Shown here: positions 54,621-62,854 of the stretch, in pieces
How positions within the stretch are numbered: position 1 is the stretch's first letter
How the letters are laid out: every line of letters begins with the position of its first letter
Assembly: GCA_018646675.1 (NCBI GenBank)
Contig: JABGUH010000037.1
Span: 1-64,000 of the forward strand
Reading direction: 5' to 3'
Length of the DNA stretch: 64,000 nt
DNA from: Bdellovibrionales bacterium
GTDB taxonomy: Bacteria > Bdellovibrionota > Bacteriovoracia > Bacteriovoracales > Bacteriovoracaceae
The notes under the pieces: generated by a model
What the model was told of the DNA's origin: nothing
Seen by the model: only the letters and a program-made list of their open reading frames with translations
Databases searched by the model: none
Made by a program: the position numbers and the translations under genes

Positions 54621-55713
54621 CAATTTACGATTGATTGATTTACATCAAATAAAAGATGGTGGTGATTCACTCTCCGGTGAAGTTGCTTGGTGTTCCCCAT
54701 CCAATCTGGCCTTGGTTAAATATTGGGGAAAGAGTCCGCAGCAATTACCAAAAAACAGGTCAATTAGTATTACATTGAATGGCGCCCATACCAAACTGAA
54801 TCTTGGTTGGAGATTAAAAACAGAAGAGGATTTAACTGATAGTGATCAGATTGATTTAGTTTACAATTTTCATGGTAAAGAGCGGCCAGATTTTGCTCAG
54901 CGGCTAACTACCTTTTTGACAACACTACTTCCAATTGATCCATTTTTAGCTCAATTTAAATTAACGGTTAATTCTGAAAATAGCTTTCCTCACTCTGCCG
55001 GGATCGCCTCTTCGGCTTCCAGTATGAGTGCTTTGGCCTTAGCGCTTTGTTCGATGGAGGAGAGATTGTTTGGGCCAATTTCTGACAAGTATGGTGGCTT
55101 TTTTGCAAAAGCATCATACTTAGCACGTCTCGGATCAGGGAGTGCATCCCGCTCTGTTTATGGTGGGATTGTCAGTTGGGGAGGGGAGGAGCAGCATGAT
55201 AATCTTTTTGCTACCCCGGTTGAGGGGGTTGATCCAACCTTTGCAACGATGTGTGACGCAATATTAATTGTCAGTAGTAAACAAAAGTCCCTTTCTAGCA
55301 CCCAGGGACATTATTTGATGGAGCGCCACCCTTTTGCACCGGCCCGCTATCAGCAAGCTAACCATAATTGTCAGCAGTTGATGTTGGCAATGAAAGATGG
55401 AGATTGGAGTATTTTTGGACGGATTGTAGAGCAGGAGGCGATGACTCTACATAGCTTGTTAATGAGCTCAGAAAGTGGACATCTCTTAATCAAACCTCAG
55501 ACCTTAGAGTTAATTGATAAAATTCGATCTTTCCGGGTAGAAAGTGGGCGCCATCTCTACTTTACTCTTGATGCTGGGCCCAACCTACATCTTCTCTATC
55601 CTAAAAAGGATGCGGCGATAATTAAGTCCTGGATAGAGCAGGAGCTAACCACTCATTTGGAGAGTGGAAGATGGATTGATGACCACGTTGGGTCAGGGCC
55701 ATACTACTTATAG
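54601..55713 (+). CDS. mvaD: Diphosphomevalonate decarboxylase
   Basis: This 370-residue GHMP-fold enzyme makes IPP from diphosphomevalonate. Motifs are SPSNLALVKYWGK, NRSISITLNGAHTKL, the loop HSAGIASSASSMSALALAL and ARLGSGSASRSVYGGIVSW (catalytic Ser/Arg region), and FTLDAGPNLHLL. Start ATG 54601 lies within the end of the previous gene, so translation is coupled. Length matches the Bacteroidota-type decarboxylase, which is longer than the Gram-positive one. Confidence 0.93.
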   Translation: MDNYYTNNLRLIDLHQIKDGGDSLSGEVAWCSPSNLALVKYWGKSPQQLPKNRSISITLNGAHTKLNLGWRLKTEEDLTDSDQIDLVYNFHGKERPDFAQRLTTFLTTLLPIDPFLAQFKLTVNSENSFPHSAGIASSASSMSALALALCSMEERLFGPISDKYGGFFAKASYLARLGSGSASRSVYGGIVSWGGEEQHDNLFATPVEGVDPTFATMCDAILIVSSKQKSLSSTQGHYLMERHPFAPARYQQANHNCQQLMLAMKDGDWSIFGRIVEQEAMTLHSLLMSSESGHLLIKPQTLELIDKIRSFRVESGRHLYFTLDAGPNLHLLYPKKDAAIIKSWIEQELTTHLESGRWIDDHVGSGPYYL

Positions 55714-55727
55714 TTATCAGAGGGTAA

Positions 55728-56651
55728 ATGAAAAGTAGAAAATTTTCATCAAAAGTCCTACTTTTTGGTGAGTACAGTATCATTAAAAGCTCATGGGGAT
55801 TGGCGACCAACTATGATCTTTTCGATGGACAGCTGCGCTTCCCTACAGGCAGTGATACCAAACGTCCGGCAGTAGATTCAGAGCTAAATGCATTTGCTGA
55901 ATATCTACATCGAACAGACCTCTCCTTATATAATGGCTGTCAATTTGACTGTAGCTCATTTAAATTTGATGTCGGCCAAGGACTCTATTTTGACTCCACC
56001 ATACCTCAAGGGTATGGAGTAGGTAGTTCCGGTGCGCTTTGTGCAGCTGTCTTTGATCGCTACTGTATAAATAGGGAGGAGATCGAGAGAGATATCTCAC
56101 TGTTAAAGAGAGTATTGGCACAAATGGAGTCTCACTTCCATGGCTCAAGCTCAGGTCTTGATCCACTGATCAGCTATTTAAACTGCCCTCTTTTGATTCA
56201 AGAACAGGATATACCGACCAAAGTTGACTTGGCCCCTCCTGCGGCGGAGGATGACGACTGGGTATTTTTTTTACTAGATACTGGACGTCCCAGACGCACC
56301 GAACCTCTCGTGCAGCTATTTTTGGAGAAGTGTAAAGATCCTAAATTTTCTTATCGTTGTGAAGTTGAGCTTAAACGTATCACTAATGAGTGTATTACTA
56401 ATTTTATTGAGCATAACTTTACAGATTTAAATAGCAACTATCGACGTCTCTCTTCCTTCCAGTTAGAGAATTTCACTCCAATGATCCCTAACCTCTACCT
56501 AGATATCTGGCAGCAGGGTCTGAAAAATAATAACTACTATTTAAAGCTATGTGGAGCTGGCGGCGGTGGATTTCTAATGGGGATTGCCCGCAATCGCAAG
56601 GTACTTCAAGATAATTTACACTCTCAACGTTATAAAACTCTAACGTGGTAA
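55728..56651 (+). CDS. mvk: Mevalonate kinase
   Basis: This 307-residue GHMP kinase has KVLLFGEYSIIKSSWGLA at the N-terminus, the ATP loop IPQGYGVGSSGALCAAVFDR, SHFHGSSSGLDPLISYL (catalytic Asp) and LCGAGGGGFLMGIARN. It phosphorylates mevalonate. It closely resembles Flavobacteria-type kinases in my memory of the family. GAGGG precedes the ATG, 14 bp after mvaD. It is the last gene of the operon and converges on the H1-like gene. Confidence 0.9.
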   Translation: MKSRKFSSKVLLFGEYSIIKSSWGLATNYDLFDGQLRFPTGSDTKRPAVDSELNAFAEYLHRTDLSLYNGCQFDCSSFKFDVGQGLYFDSTIPQGYGVGSSGALCAAVFDRYCINREEIERDISLLKRVLAQMESHFHGSSSGLDPLISYLNCPLLIQEQDIPTKVDLAPPAAEDDDWVFFLLDTGRPRRTEPLVQLFLEKCKDPKFSYRCEVELKRITNECITNFIEHNFTDLNSNYRRLSSFQLENFTPMIPNLYLDIWQQGLKNNNYYLKLCGAGGGGFLMGIARNRKVLQDNLHSQRYKTLTW

Positions 56652-56677
56652 CAGTGATTTATCTGGCAAGACGATGA

Positions 56678-57136
56678 TTAACTTTTTTTGGTTGTCTTCT
56701 TTTTGGTGGTCTTCTTCTTAGTCGCCTTTTTAACTACCTTTTTAGCGGTCTTGGTGACCTTCTTCTTGGTAGTTTTTTTCTTACTAGCTTTTTTCTTTTT
56801 CTTCTTCAGTATAGATTTTGATTCGGCCGCGACATTCTCTACTACCAACTCTTTAATTCGCTCTAACTCTTTGAGTTGTAGTTCAAATATTTTACGAGTT
56901 CGTTTGATCTCTTTATCGTAGAGTGAGCGCAGGGCCTTCTTCTCGCGATTAAAGCTTAGCTCAATATCTTTCAACGTTGAGTTGAACAGCTTCTCTACCT
57001 GTTTGGTGCGCTGTCTTTTCTGTTTAGCAATTCCCATCATTACTTTTTTGATCTCCTGGTTATCCAGCAGGTGCTGAAAATTTTTTTCCAGGGTGTTGAA
57101 TGAAGCCACTAGTTTTTTGACCATTTTGGGTTGCAT
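56678..57136 (-). CDS. Histone H1-like, Lys-rich DNA-binding protein
   Basis: This 152-residue protein has a helical N-terminal two thirds (KLVASFNTLEKNFQHLLDN, SFNREKKALRSLYDKEIK) and a C-terminal tail of about 40 residues made almost entirely of Lys, Thr, Ala and Val (KKVTKTAKKVVKKATKKKTT). Such tails occur in bacterial histone H1-like proteins that condense DNA. AAGGAGAG precedes the ATG. It is not in an operon. Confidence 0.8.
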   Translation of the reverse strand: MQPKMVKKLVASFNTLEKNFQHLLDNQEIKKVMMGIAKQKRQRTKQVEKLFNSTLKDIELSFNREKKALRSLYDKEIKRTRKIFELQLKELERIKELVVENVAAESKSILKKKKKKASKKKTTKKKVTKTAKKVVKKATKKKTTKKKTTKKS

Positions 57137-57306
57137 TGTTACTCTCCTTGCTTGTTATATTTTACTGCTACTGACCACTATATCGGTAATTAGGCTAGCA
57201 TACTGGAGGGTAAAAACAACCCACCCCTGTAAATCCTACTTTACACTGGCATACTAATGTAATATAAAATTTACTTGAAGTCCTGTTCTCTGTCCAGGAG
57301 GTATCA

Positions 57307-57540
57307 ATGGAGAACTGCCTAAAAGAGATGCGTAAGAAGAGGAAAGTTACCCAGACGGAGCTGGCCGATGCTCTATTAACGACCAGACAGACCATCTATC
57401 TAATTGAGAAAAATAGAGTAGTTCCATCGTTAGAGTTGGCATTCAAGCTGGCCAATTTTTTTTACTGCAAGGTCGAGGATATTTTTCAATATACTAGTCG
57501 GCCAGTACCAGCAAAGGATGACCTGTTCTCAATTTTTTAA
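57307..57540 (+). CDS. Small XRE-family regulator
   Basis: This 77-residue protein is a single HTH_XRE domain (RKVTQTELADALLTTRQTIYL followed by LIEKNRVVPSLELAFKLANF) with a short C-terminus (FFYCKVEDIFQY). It matches the compact YgzD-like group. AGGAGGT precedes the ATG. Its 3' end overlaps the convergent 12-TM protein gene by 12 bp. Target genes are not obvious. Confidence 0.9.
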   Translation: MENCLKEMRKKRKVTQTELADALLTTRQTIYLIEKNRVVPSLELAFKLANFFYCKVEDIFQYTSRPVPAKDDLFSIF

Positions 57541-58794
57541 ATGGTGATATTTTCTTATGATTTGAGAGATTATTACTAGATGAATTAGCTGTGAGATTGC
57601 CAGCATTGCCGCCCCCAATATTAGTAGTTGGGGCCAACGAATAGCGATTAATAGTAATAATATTCCTACGATATGTGTTAGCAGCTGTATATTGGTTACT
57701 TTTGATGGGAGGAGGGCACGCATGGTTGGTGCTCGGATAACTCCATGTGCAGTCAGGTGAAACCAAGCCAAAAAGGGAAGAATTTTATATAGCATTCCCA
57801 ACATCACAGAGAGAATTACTCCCGGCCCGACAATAATCGCTAAGTATTGGGAGAGATAAATGGTCGGGTAGAGCTGGTTGTAACCAATCAGCAACATCGC
57901 CACAATCAATAGGAGCATTGCTAAGTACCAGTAGTAAACCGTTGTATCTCGTACAGGGCGACGTCGTTGGTAGATCCTGATAATTGTTATAATTGCAAAG
58001 AGAGTAAGGGGAACAAAATATAGTAGGGGATAGATTGCTTCCAGCCATCCAATTGAAGGGATTATCGGGAGCGCCATAAGTGTTTCGATTAAAAGTAAAA
58101 ATGCAATAGTTGGTAATAGCAAGACTTTCAACCAGGGGGGATACTCATTGGTGACATAGAACATGGGGATGATTTTAAAGCAGACGGCAACAATTAGAGT
58201 AAAGATGACACCCATTAACATCATATCATAGTGCAGGCGTAGCATTAAAAGACGGTGGACAATATTTAGATCGACTATGTAGTTCACTCCCAGCAAGGCA
58301 CCAACCAGTAGCCCCATTAACGCGAAAATAACAGTTAGCCGAAATCCAATCATGGTTGGATTGATAGTGTTTGGTTGGAAGACAAGTCGGGCAATCGTCA
58401 GGAAAAAAAACAGATAGGAGATGGTAAGTAAAACAACTCCGGCCAGGATGGCGGAGTTGAGTTGGAATATTAATCCAGTGACAAACGAGAGTGCTCCTAA
58501 GTTAAGAATCCAATAGACGAGTTGGGAAAAGATGACTGGCCGTTTAAGAGAGACTCCGGCCAGCACCGGCAGCATCTGAGAGAGGGAGCCAACAATGGTA
58601 TTAAGGAAAAATCCGATGGTGATAAGATGGACTATCCCAATTACCGATGGAGTGAGATAGCTGATCAACATGTTGGGATCAGCAAAGAGCAGTGCGATCG
58701 CCGCAGCGATCACGAATAGAGGTGCCGTAAGATAGAAGCGATAGACTGTCTGAAATGGTGGAGCTTGATCTAAAGATAGGTTTTGGGGCCGCAT
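57529..58794 (-). CDS. Twelve-TM membrane protein, NnrS- or heme-copper-oxidase-like
   Basis: This 421-residue protein has about twelve membrane segments. Histidines in VHLITIGFFLNTIVGSLSQ, MLRLHYDMMLMG and AWFHLTAHG recall the heme ligands of heme-copper oxidase subunit I and of NnrS-type proteins linked to nitric oxide response. Assignment to either family is uncertain. It follows the hemerythrin and DUF2249 genes with a 3-bp gap, so all three are likely one operon. That context supports a role in NO or oxygen handling. Confidence 0.75.
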   Translation of the reverse strand: MRPQNLSLDQAPPFQTVYRFYLTAPLFVIAAAIALLFADPNMLISYLTPSVIGIVHLITIGFFLNTIVGSLSQMLPVLAGVSLKRPVIFSQLVYWILNLGALSFVTGLIFQLNSAILAGVVLLTISYLFFFLTIARLVFQPNTINPTMIGFRLTVIFALMGLLVGALLGVNYIVDLNIVHRLLMLRLHYDMMLMGVIFTLIVAVCFKIIPMFYVTNEYPPWLKVLLLPTIAFLLLIETLMALPIIPSIGWLEAIYPLLYFVPLTLFAIITIIRIYQRRRPVRDTTVYYWYLAMLLLIVAMLLIGYNQLYPTIYLSQYLAIIVGPGVILSVMLGMLYKILPFLAWFHLTAHGVIRAPTMRALLPSKVTNIQLLTHIVGILLLLIAIRWPQLLILGAAMLAISQLIHLVIISQIIRKYHHLKN

Positions 58795-58797
58795 GAT

Positions 58798-59073
58798 TTA
58801 ACTCTCACCTCTGATTAGTTGACTTAGCTCTCGATTCTCTTGGTGCCAAACATAGATCTCAATCAATCCATCCTGACGGTGCTCCTTTAGCAGATAAGCG
58901 AAAGATCTCTGCTGTAAAATTGGAAAGAGCAGTTTAGGGCGAAAGCGGTGGACAATTTTCAGGTATTGATCCACCGATAGCTGGTTCAACTGGATCTGAA
59001 TCGTCTCCAAAGGGAGCGGGGCGGGCAGATCGGACACATCGCATAAAACTTCACTTCGCTCCATTTTAGTCAT
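58798..59073 (-). CDS. DUF2249 domain protein
   Basis: This 91-residue protein fits DUF2249: CDVSDLPAPLPLETIQIQLN, QYLKIVHRFRPKLLFPILQ and DGLIEIYVW. Members are often found near hemerythrin or nitrate/NO respiration genes; their role is not settled. Its ATG lies 8 bp inside the end of the hemerythrin gene, implying translational coupling. No signal peptide is seen. Confidence 0.8.
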   Translation of the reverse strand: MTKMERSEVLCDVSDLPAPLPLETIQIQLNQLSVDQYLKIVHRFRPKLLFPILQQRSFAYLLKEHRQDGLIEIYVWHQENRELSQLIRGES

Positions 59074-59521
59074 TAATTTGAGCTTGATGTGTTTTCATTT
59101 CGGCGATTAAACTTGCCATCTGGGCACCAAGAAGTTGCTCGGCCATATTATAGAGTACCTGTTCCTCCTTTGAGTTGTGCTGTTGCACTAAGATCATATA
59201 GGTTTCGGTCAGGCCATAAAGGTGCTCTTGATCCTGCTGTTGGCACCCCTCCTTCATCTGTTCCAGCAGCTCTCGCATCTGTTGATGTTCACTGCGCATG
59301 CAGGAGGTTGGCCCACCTTCGCTGATTCCACTGGCCTCCTCAAAAGGGGGGAAGAGGATTTGCTCTTCACGTTCGAAATGGGTGAGTGTCGAAAGAGAAA
59401 AGGTCTGGTATTGTTTCTTTACCTCTTCCCAATTGTTGGCCGTGACTGCCTGCTCCAACTCGGCCAGATGTTGATCACACTGGCGGTGGTTTTCACTTAA
59501 ATAGCTAAGAAAATTCTCCAT
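59066..59521 (-). CDS. Hemerythrin HHE-domain protein
   Basis: From ATG 59521 (GGGAG upstream) the protein has 151 residues and is a four-helix hemerythrin domain. Ligand-bearing segments are ENHRQCDQHLAEL, LTHFEREEQILFPPFEE, SEHQQMRELL and VQQHNSKEEQVLYNMAE, which supply the His and Glu of a diiron site. It may bind oxygen or protect against NO and iron damage, like YtfE-related proteins, but the Cys pair of YtfE is absent. First gene of the operon. Confidence 0.9.
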   Translation of the reverse strand: MENFLSYLSENHRQCDQHLAELEQAVTANNWEEVKKQYQTFSLSTLTHFEREEQILFPPFEEASGISEGGPTSCMRSEHQQMRELLEQMKEGCQQQDQEHLYGLTETYMILVQQHNSKEEQVLYNMAEQLLGAQMASLIAEMKTHQAQIND

Positions 59522-59642
59522 ATTTGCTCCCAAATAGTAGTAAAACAGTTGACTATCAAATTCACTTTTTCAAAAAGAGTGACAATAATCTATACGAAGA
59601 GTTAGAATATGCATAGTTTTCACTATTTGACTAGAGGGTTAC

Positions 59643-60566
59643 ATGACAGAAAAGATCAAAAGAGTGTTTGCTCTGCCTGGAGATGTTATTACCTCCAAAC
59701 AAGGAGAGGTAATTGGTACTCTGTTAGGTTCTTGTGTGGCGATCTGTCTCTATAATAAAAAAGGTAAGTGGGGAGGATTAAACCACTATATGATACCCCG
59801 TATCTCCATGGGGAGTGGCTTGCAAAATTCCAAATATGGTGATTACTCACTGGATAAATTAATTAAAGATCTTTTGAGATGGGATGATCGCATCCATAAT
59901 TTGGAAGCCAAGATTTTTGGAGGAGGAGATGTGGTCGGCCATCTCTCCGGTGGTAAAGGTATTGGTAAGAAAAATATCGACTTTGCCGTGGAGCGACTTA
60001 AGGAGATGGGAATCGGGATTATAGAGAGAGATGTTGGGGGTGATTATGGCCGAAAAATATATTTCGACTCCTCAACGGGTAAAGTGGAAGTGCAACAAAT
60101 TGCCAAGAGTCAACAGAGCCAAGAGTTGGCCGAAAAGAAGCAAGCCTTTGATCAGCGAGCGATCAGAGTATTAGTAGTAGATGACTCACCATTAATTCGC
60201 TCTATTATCACTAAATCCTTGAGTCGTGATCCGAAGATTAAGGTTGTTGGAGAAGCGGAAGATCCTTATGAGGCCAGAGAGAAGGTGATTGAACTTGATC
60301 CTGATGTTATGACTTTGGACATTATTATGCCAAGAATGGATGGGATTACATTTTTAGAAAAGATAATGCAGTATAAGCCAATCCCCACTATCATCGTCAG
60401 TTCTGTTGCCCAGAAGGGGAAGGTTCAATGGGAAAAGGCGAAGCAGGCGGGGGCGGTAGAGGTAATTGATAAGGCGATACTTAACCTTTATGCTGGAGTT
60501 GATGGAGTCAGTGATAAGTTAATTCCGGTTGTTAAGAAGGCGTCCTTGGCTATTTTGAACAAATAA
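59643..60566 (+). CDS. CheD deamidase fused to a CheB-type receiver domain
   Basis: Residues about 5-150 are CheD: LGSCVAICLYN (catalytic Cys, with Thr in GTLLGS), WGGLNHYMIP (His) and KIFGGGDVV. A linker of about 25 residues follows. Residues about 177-300 are a receiver domain (IRVLVVDDSPLIRSIITKSL, phospho-acceptor Asp in VMTLDIIMPRMDG, IIVSSVAQKG and a Lys in the VEVIDKA region), closest to CheB receivers. The CheB methylesterase domain is absent. CheD deamidates chemoreceptor glutamines, so receptor modification could be switched by phosphorylation. GAGGG precedes the ATG. It heads a four-gene unit. Confidence 0.88.
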   Translation: MTEKIKRVFALPGDVITSKQGEVIGTLLGSCVAICLYNKKGKWGGLNHYMIPRISMGSGLQNSKYGDYSLDKLIKDLLRWDDRIHNLEAKIFGGGDVVGHLSGGKGIGKKNIDFAVERLKEMGIGIIERDVGGDYGRKIYFDSSTGKVEVQQIAKSQQSQELAEKKQAFDQRAIRVLVVDDSPLIRSIITKSLSRDPKIKVVGEAEDPYEAREKVIELDPDVMTLDIIMPRMDGITFLEKIMQYKPIPTIIVSSVAQKGKVQWEKAKQAGAVEVIDKAILNLYAGVDGVSDKLIPVVKKASLAILNK

Positions 60567-60581
60567 GAGGGATCGAGCGTT

Positions 60582-60773
60582 ATGGCAATGAATCTTAAGA
60601 AGCGGAAAAAGCGTGAACAGGAGAAGAAAAAAGTTAGCAATACCAGAAAGGGGGCAAAAAAGGCTGCACCTAGCGCGAGCCCTAAACGGCAAGAGGAGGG
60701 CAAGATGAAGCTCTACTTGATTGCTCTGATTGTTATGTTAGCATCACTATTTATTTTTTATAATATGCAGTAA
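60582..60773 (+). CDS. Small tail-anchored membrane protein
   Basis: This 63-residue protein is a Lys/Arg-rich cytoplasmic segment followed by a C-terminal membrane segment (LYLIALIVMLASLFIFYN). It starts 15 bp after the CheD-receiver stop and ends 47 bp before the MBL gene. The topology suggests a tail-anchored protein with a basic cytoplasmic part, perhaps a membrane tether. No family recognised. The GAGCG site is weak. Confidence 0.6.
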   Translation: MAMNLKKRKKREQEKKKVSNTRKGAKKAAPSASPKRQEEGKMKLYLIALIVMLASLFIFYNMQ

Positions 60774-60820
60774 GTATGAAATAACTGCTCTTAAATTTAA
60801 TTAAAAGGTCATGGAGGATA

Positions 60821-61621
60821 ATGACGATGAATGATGTAAAGTATAATAATGAGGATCCCATTGAGTTGGCCCCGGGGGTTTTTCATCTTGGAGTTTCGGA
60901 TGAGAAAAACTCATTTGCAAATATTCCTTATCTGATTACGTCTGGGGATGAGGCAATGGTAATTGATCCAGGCTCAGCTGTTCCCGAATTTTATCAAGTG
61001 GTATTGACCAAGCTGAAAAAAGCATTGAATGGTGATCTGAAGAGGATTAAGCATGTGGTAGTTCAACATCAAGATCCAGACCTCTGTGCGGCAATTCCAC
61101 TACTTGAAAAAGAGCTTGAACCAGATTACCAGCTACACGCACCATTAGAGGCCAGAGTTATTTTACAGCACTATGGCATGAAGCAAAAATCATCTACCTT
61201 GGATGAGGGTAATCAGATTACCTTTGGTCAGGGGAGAACCTTAACATTTGTCATGACTCCCTATTGTCACTTTATTGGATCGATGGTCAGCTATGACCAT
61301 CAATCGAAGGTGTTGTTTTCGTCAGACGCTTTTGGTGGCTTTAGCGACCAAAATAATCTCTACGCAACTCAACACTATCCAGTACAACTAGAGAGTTTTC
61401 TGGGAGAGTATTTAGGTTCTAAGCGTGCATTGGAGTATGCCCTTAAGCGAATTGAGCAGGTAGATAAGCTATACGGTATTGAGATGATCTGTCCACAACA
61501 CGGATGTGTTATCCCGAAAGAGCTAATTAGTGAGTATATCGCTTTTGCCCATAAACTTAAAGTTGGTGCGCAGATCGATGCTTTGGCAAAAATTAATGGC
61601 ATTACCCTTAGCAACAATTAG
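60821..61621 (+). CDS. Metallo-beta-lactamase-fold protein of flavodiiron (FprA-like) type
   Basis: This 266-residue MBL-fold protein begins ELAPGVFHLGV, and its ligand segments are VVVQHQDPDLCAAIP (HxxxD), TPYCHFIGSMVSY (His), LFSSDAFGG (Asp) and CPQHGCVIP (His). This layout is that of the diiron domain of flavodiiron proteins, which reduce O2 or NO; the flavodoxin domain is missing. First-ligand His-x-Glu is His-Gln-Asp here. Stand-alone proteins of this kind may work as oxygen or NO sensors. GGAGG precedes the start. It is 47 bp after the tail-anchored protein. Confidence 0.8.
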   Translation: MTMNDVKYNNEDPIELAPGVFHLGVSDEKNSFANIPYLITSGDEAMVIDPGSAVPEFYQVVLTKLKKALNGDLKRIKHVVVQHQDPDLCAAIPLLEKELEPDYQLHAPLEARVILQHYGMKQKSSTLDEGNQITFGQGRTLTFVMTPYCHFIGSMVSYDHQSKVLFSSDAFGGFSDQNNLYATQHYPVQLESFLGEYLGSKRALEYALKRIEQVDKLYGIEMICPQHGCVIPKELISEYIAFAHKLKVGAQIDALAKINGITLSNN

Positions 61622-61633
61622 AGGATAGTTATT

Positions 61634-61888
61634 ATGAAATCACAGGAAGCACTAAACGAGTTTTTAGATGATGCTCGCAGGTTGGCCATCTCACCTAAAA
61701 ATCGGTTGATAGTTAAAACACTTGCTGCCAAGGCAAATATTTCACTCACCGATGAGCTGGAGTTGGCAAATCCAGCTTCGGAGATTACAGAGGCACAGAT
61801 TAGTGAATTAATGGGCCATCTTGACGATGTCGCAATTATTAAAATCGTTGCCAAACGAATTTTTCGTAACCACGGTTTTAACTTTTAA
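61634..61888 (+). CDS. Small protein downstream of the MBL gene
   Basis: This 84-residue, acidic, mostly helical protein begins KSQEALNEFLDDARRLAIS and contains DVAIIKIVAKRIFRNHGF. GAGGATAG precedes its ATG, 12 bp after the MBL stop, so it is probably the last gene of the CheD-receiver unit. No known domain. Confidence 0.65.
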   Translation: MKSQEALNEFLDDARRLAISPKNRLIVKTLAAKANISLTDELELANPASEITEAQISELMGHLDDVAIIKIVAKRIFRNHGFNF

Positions 61889-61908
61889 CCCTTTTTTAGT
61901 TACTCTCT

Positions 61909-61939
61909 TTGGCCGCAGGAAAGTGGTTGCTGCGGCCAA
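61909..61939. terminator. Strong hairpin after the CheD-receiver unit
   Basis: TTGGCCGCAG (61909-61918) pairs perfectly with CTGCGGCCAA (61930-61939) around an 11-base loop. No T run follows on the plus strand; ctctctt precedes it. It may be a transcript-end hairpin or processing site. 61940-62140 shows no other feature. Confidence 0.5.
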
Positions 61940-62140
61940 GTGTCATTAGACCATTTACGATAGTTGATATTCAGTAATTGAACATAACATGAGACGAGAT
62001 TACTCTTTAACACGCCGGTTTTAATCAGATAAAAAGGATACCGTAGGGTAGTAGGGAGGATTTCTTGATCCTGCCATTCTATTTTTATTAATTTTTCACT
62101 ATTTGCAAGAAAATAATTATTACCTCCCCCCTATTTTTGT

Positions 62141-62156
62141 ATGTACAATTGTACAT
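62141..62156. promoter_or_regulatory. 16-bp perfect palindrome, likely toxin-antitoxin operator
   Basis: ATGTACAATTGTACAT is a perfect palindrome 21 bp ahead of the toxin ATG (62177). Its TACAAT resembles a -10 box. Autorepression by a ribbon-helix-helix antitoxin binding such a site is standard for this module type. Confidence 0.65.
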
Positions 62157-62176
62157 CTTCGTGGTACTATGGATTT

Positions 62177-62428
62177 ATGGAGTTTGAATGGGATGAAGGG
62201 AAGTGTGATGAAATAAAGAGAAGACATGGGTTTTCCTTTGAAGAGGTCATTTCATCAATAAAAAATGAATCTATTATCATAAAGACTCCTAATGAGGATA
62301 GAGATCAAAAAGCTTTTTTAACTATAGTTGATAATTATCCAGTAGTAGTACCTTTTGAAATGAGGTCTGGTGTATATCGCCTCATTACCGCATGGCCTGA
62401 CAGGAGGTTTAAAAAATGGATCGACTAA
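62177..62428 (+). CDS. brnT: BrnT-family toxin
   Basis: From ATG 62177 the protein has 83 residues and matches BrnT-like RNase toxins: EFEWDEGKCDEIKRRHGFSF at the N-terminus and a C-terminal basic end (AWPDRRFKKW). The family cuts RNA and slows growth. An ATG at 62141 lies in the palindrome and is unlikely to be used. It overlaps the antitoxin gene by 13 bp. Confidence 0.8.
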   Translation: MEFEWDEGKCDEIKRRHGFSFEEVISSIKNESIIIKTPNEDRDQKAFLTIVDNYPVVVPFEMRSGVYRLITAWPDRRFKKWID

Positions 62429-62640
62429 GAAAGTACGCTAGAAAACAAGGGTATGAGGTTGATGAAAAGATGACCTTAGAGTTCCAAAGACAACTGCGCC
62501 TTAGTAAAAAAAAAGCAGTAACTATCCGTCTTCCAGAAGAGGTCATCGAGGAGTACAAAAAGCTAGCGGGAGATGAAGGAAAGTATCAAGCTATAATGAG
62601 AGAGATCTTGATTGAAGCTCTCTCTAAAAAAGCATCTTGA
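62416..62640 (+). CDS. brnA: BrnA-like ribbon-helix-helix antitoxin
   Basis: This 74-residue protein has a ribbon-helix-helix segment (KKAVTIRLPEEVIEEYKKLA followed by YQAIMREILIEAL) that fits CopG/BrnA-type antitoxins. It should bind BrnT and the operator. AGGAGG lies inside the toxin gene before the ATG. It ends the module; a weak GGTCT/AGACC hairpin follows within 20 bp. 62641-62854 shows nothing else. Confidence 0.8.
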   Translation: MDRLRKYARKQGYEVDEKMTLEFQRQLRLSKKKAVTIRLPEEVIEEYKKLAGDEGKYQAIMREILIEALSKKAS

Positions 62641-62854
62641 TGGTCTATATACACAGACCGTAATTCTTCTATGCCGCAATCTCTAGCTATTACAGATAAC
62701 TTTCATTATCCGGCAGGACTTCTCTGTGCCACGGGCCACATATTGTGAGTTTGTAATATATACAGATATGCGGTGGAATTGGTGGAACCTTCCCCAATAG
62801 TATGTTTAAACAGCACAAATCTAATTTCACAGTCTAAATCTTAGGAGCTACGAA

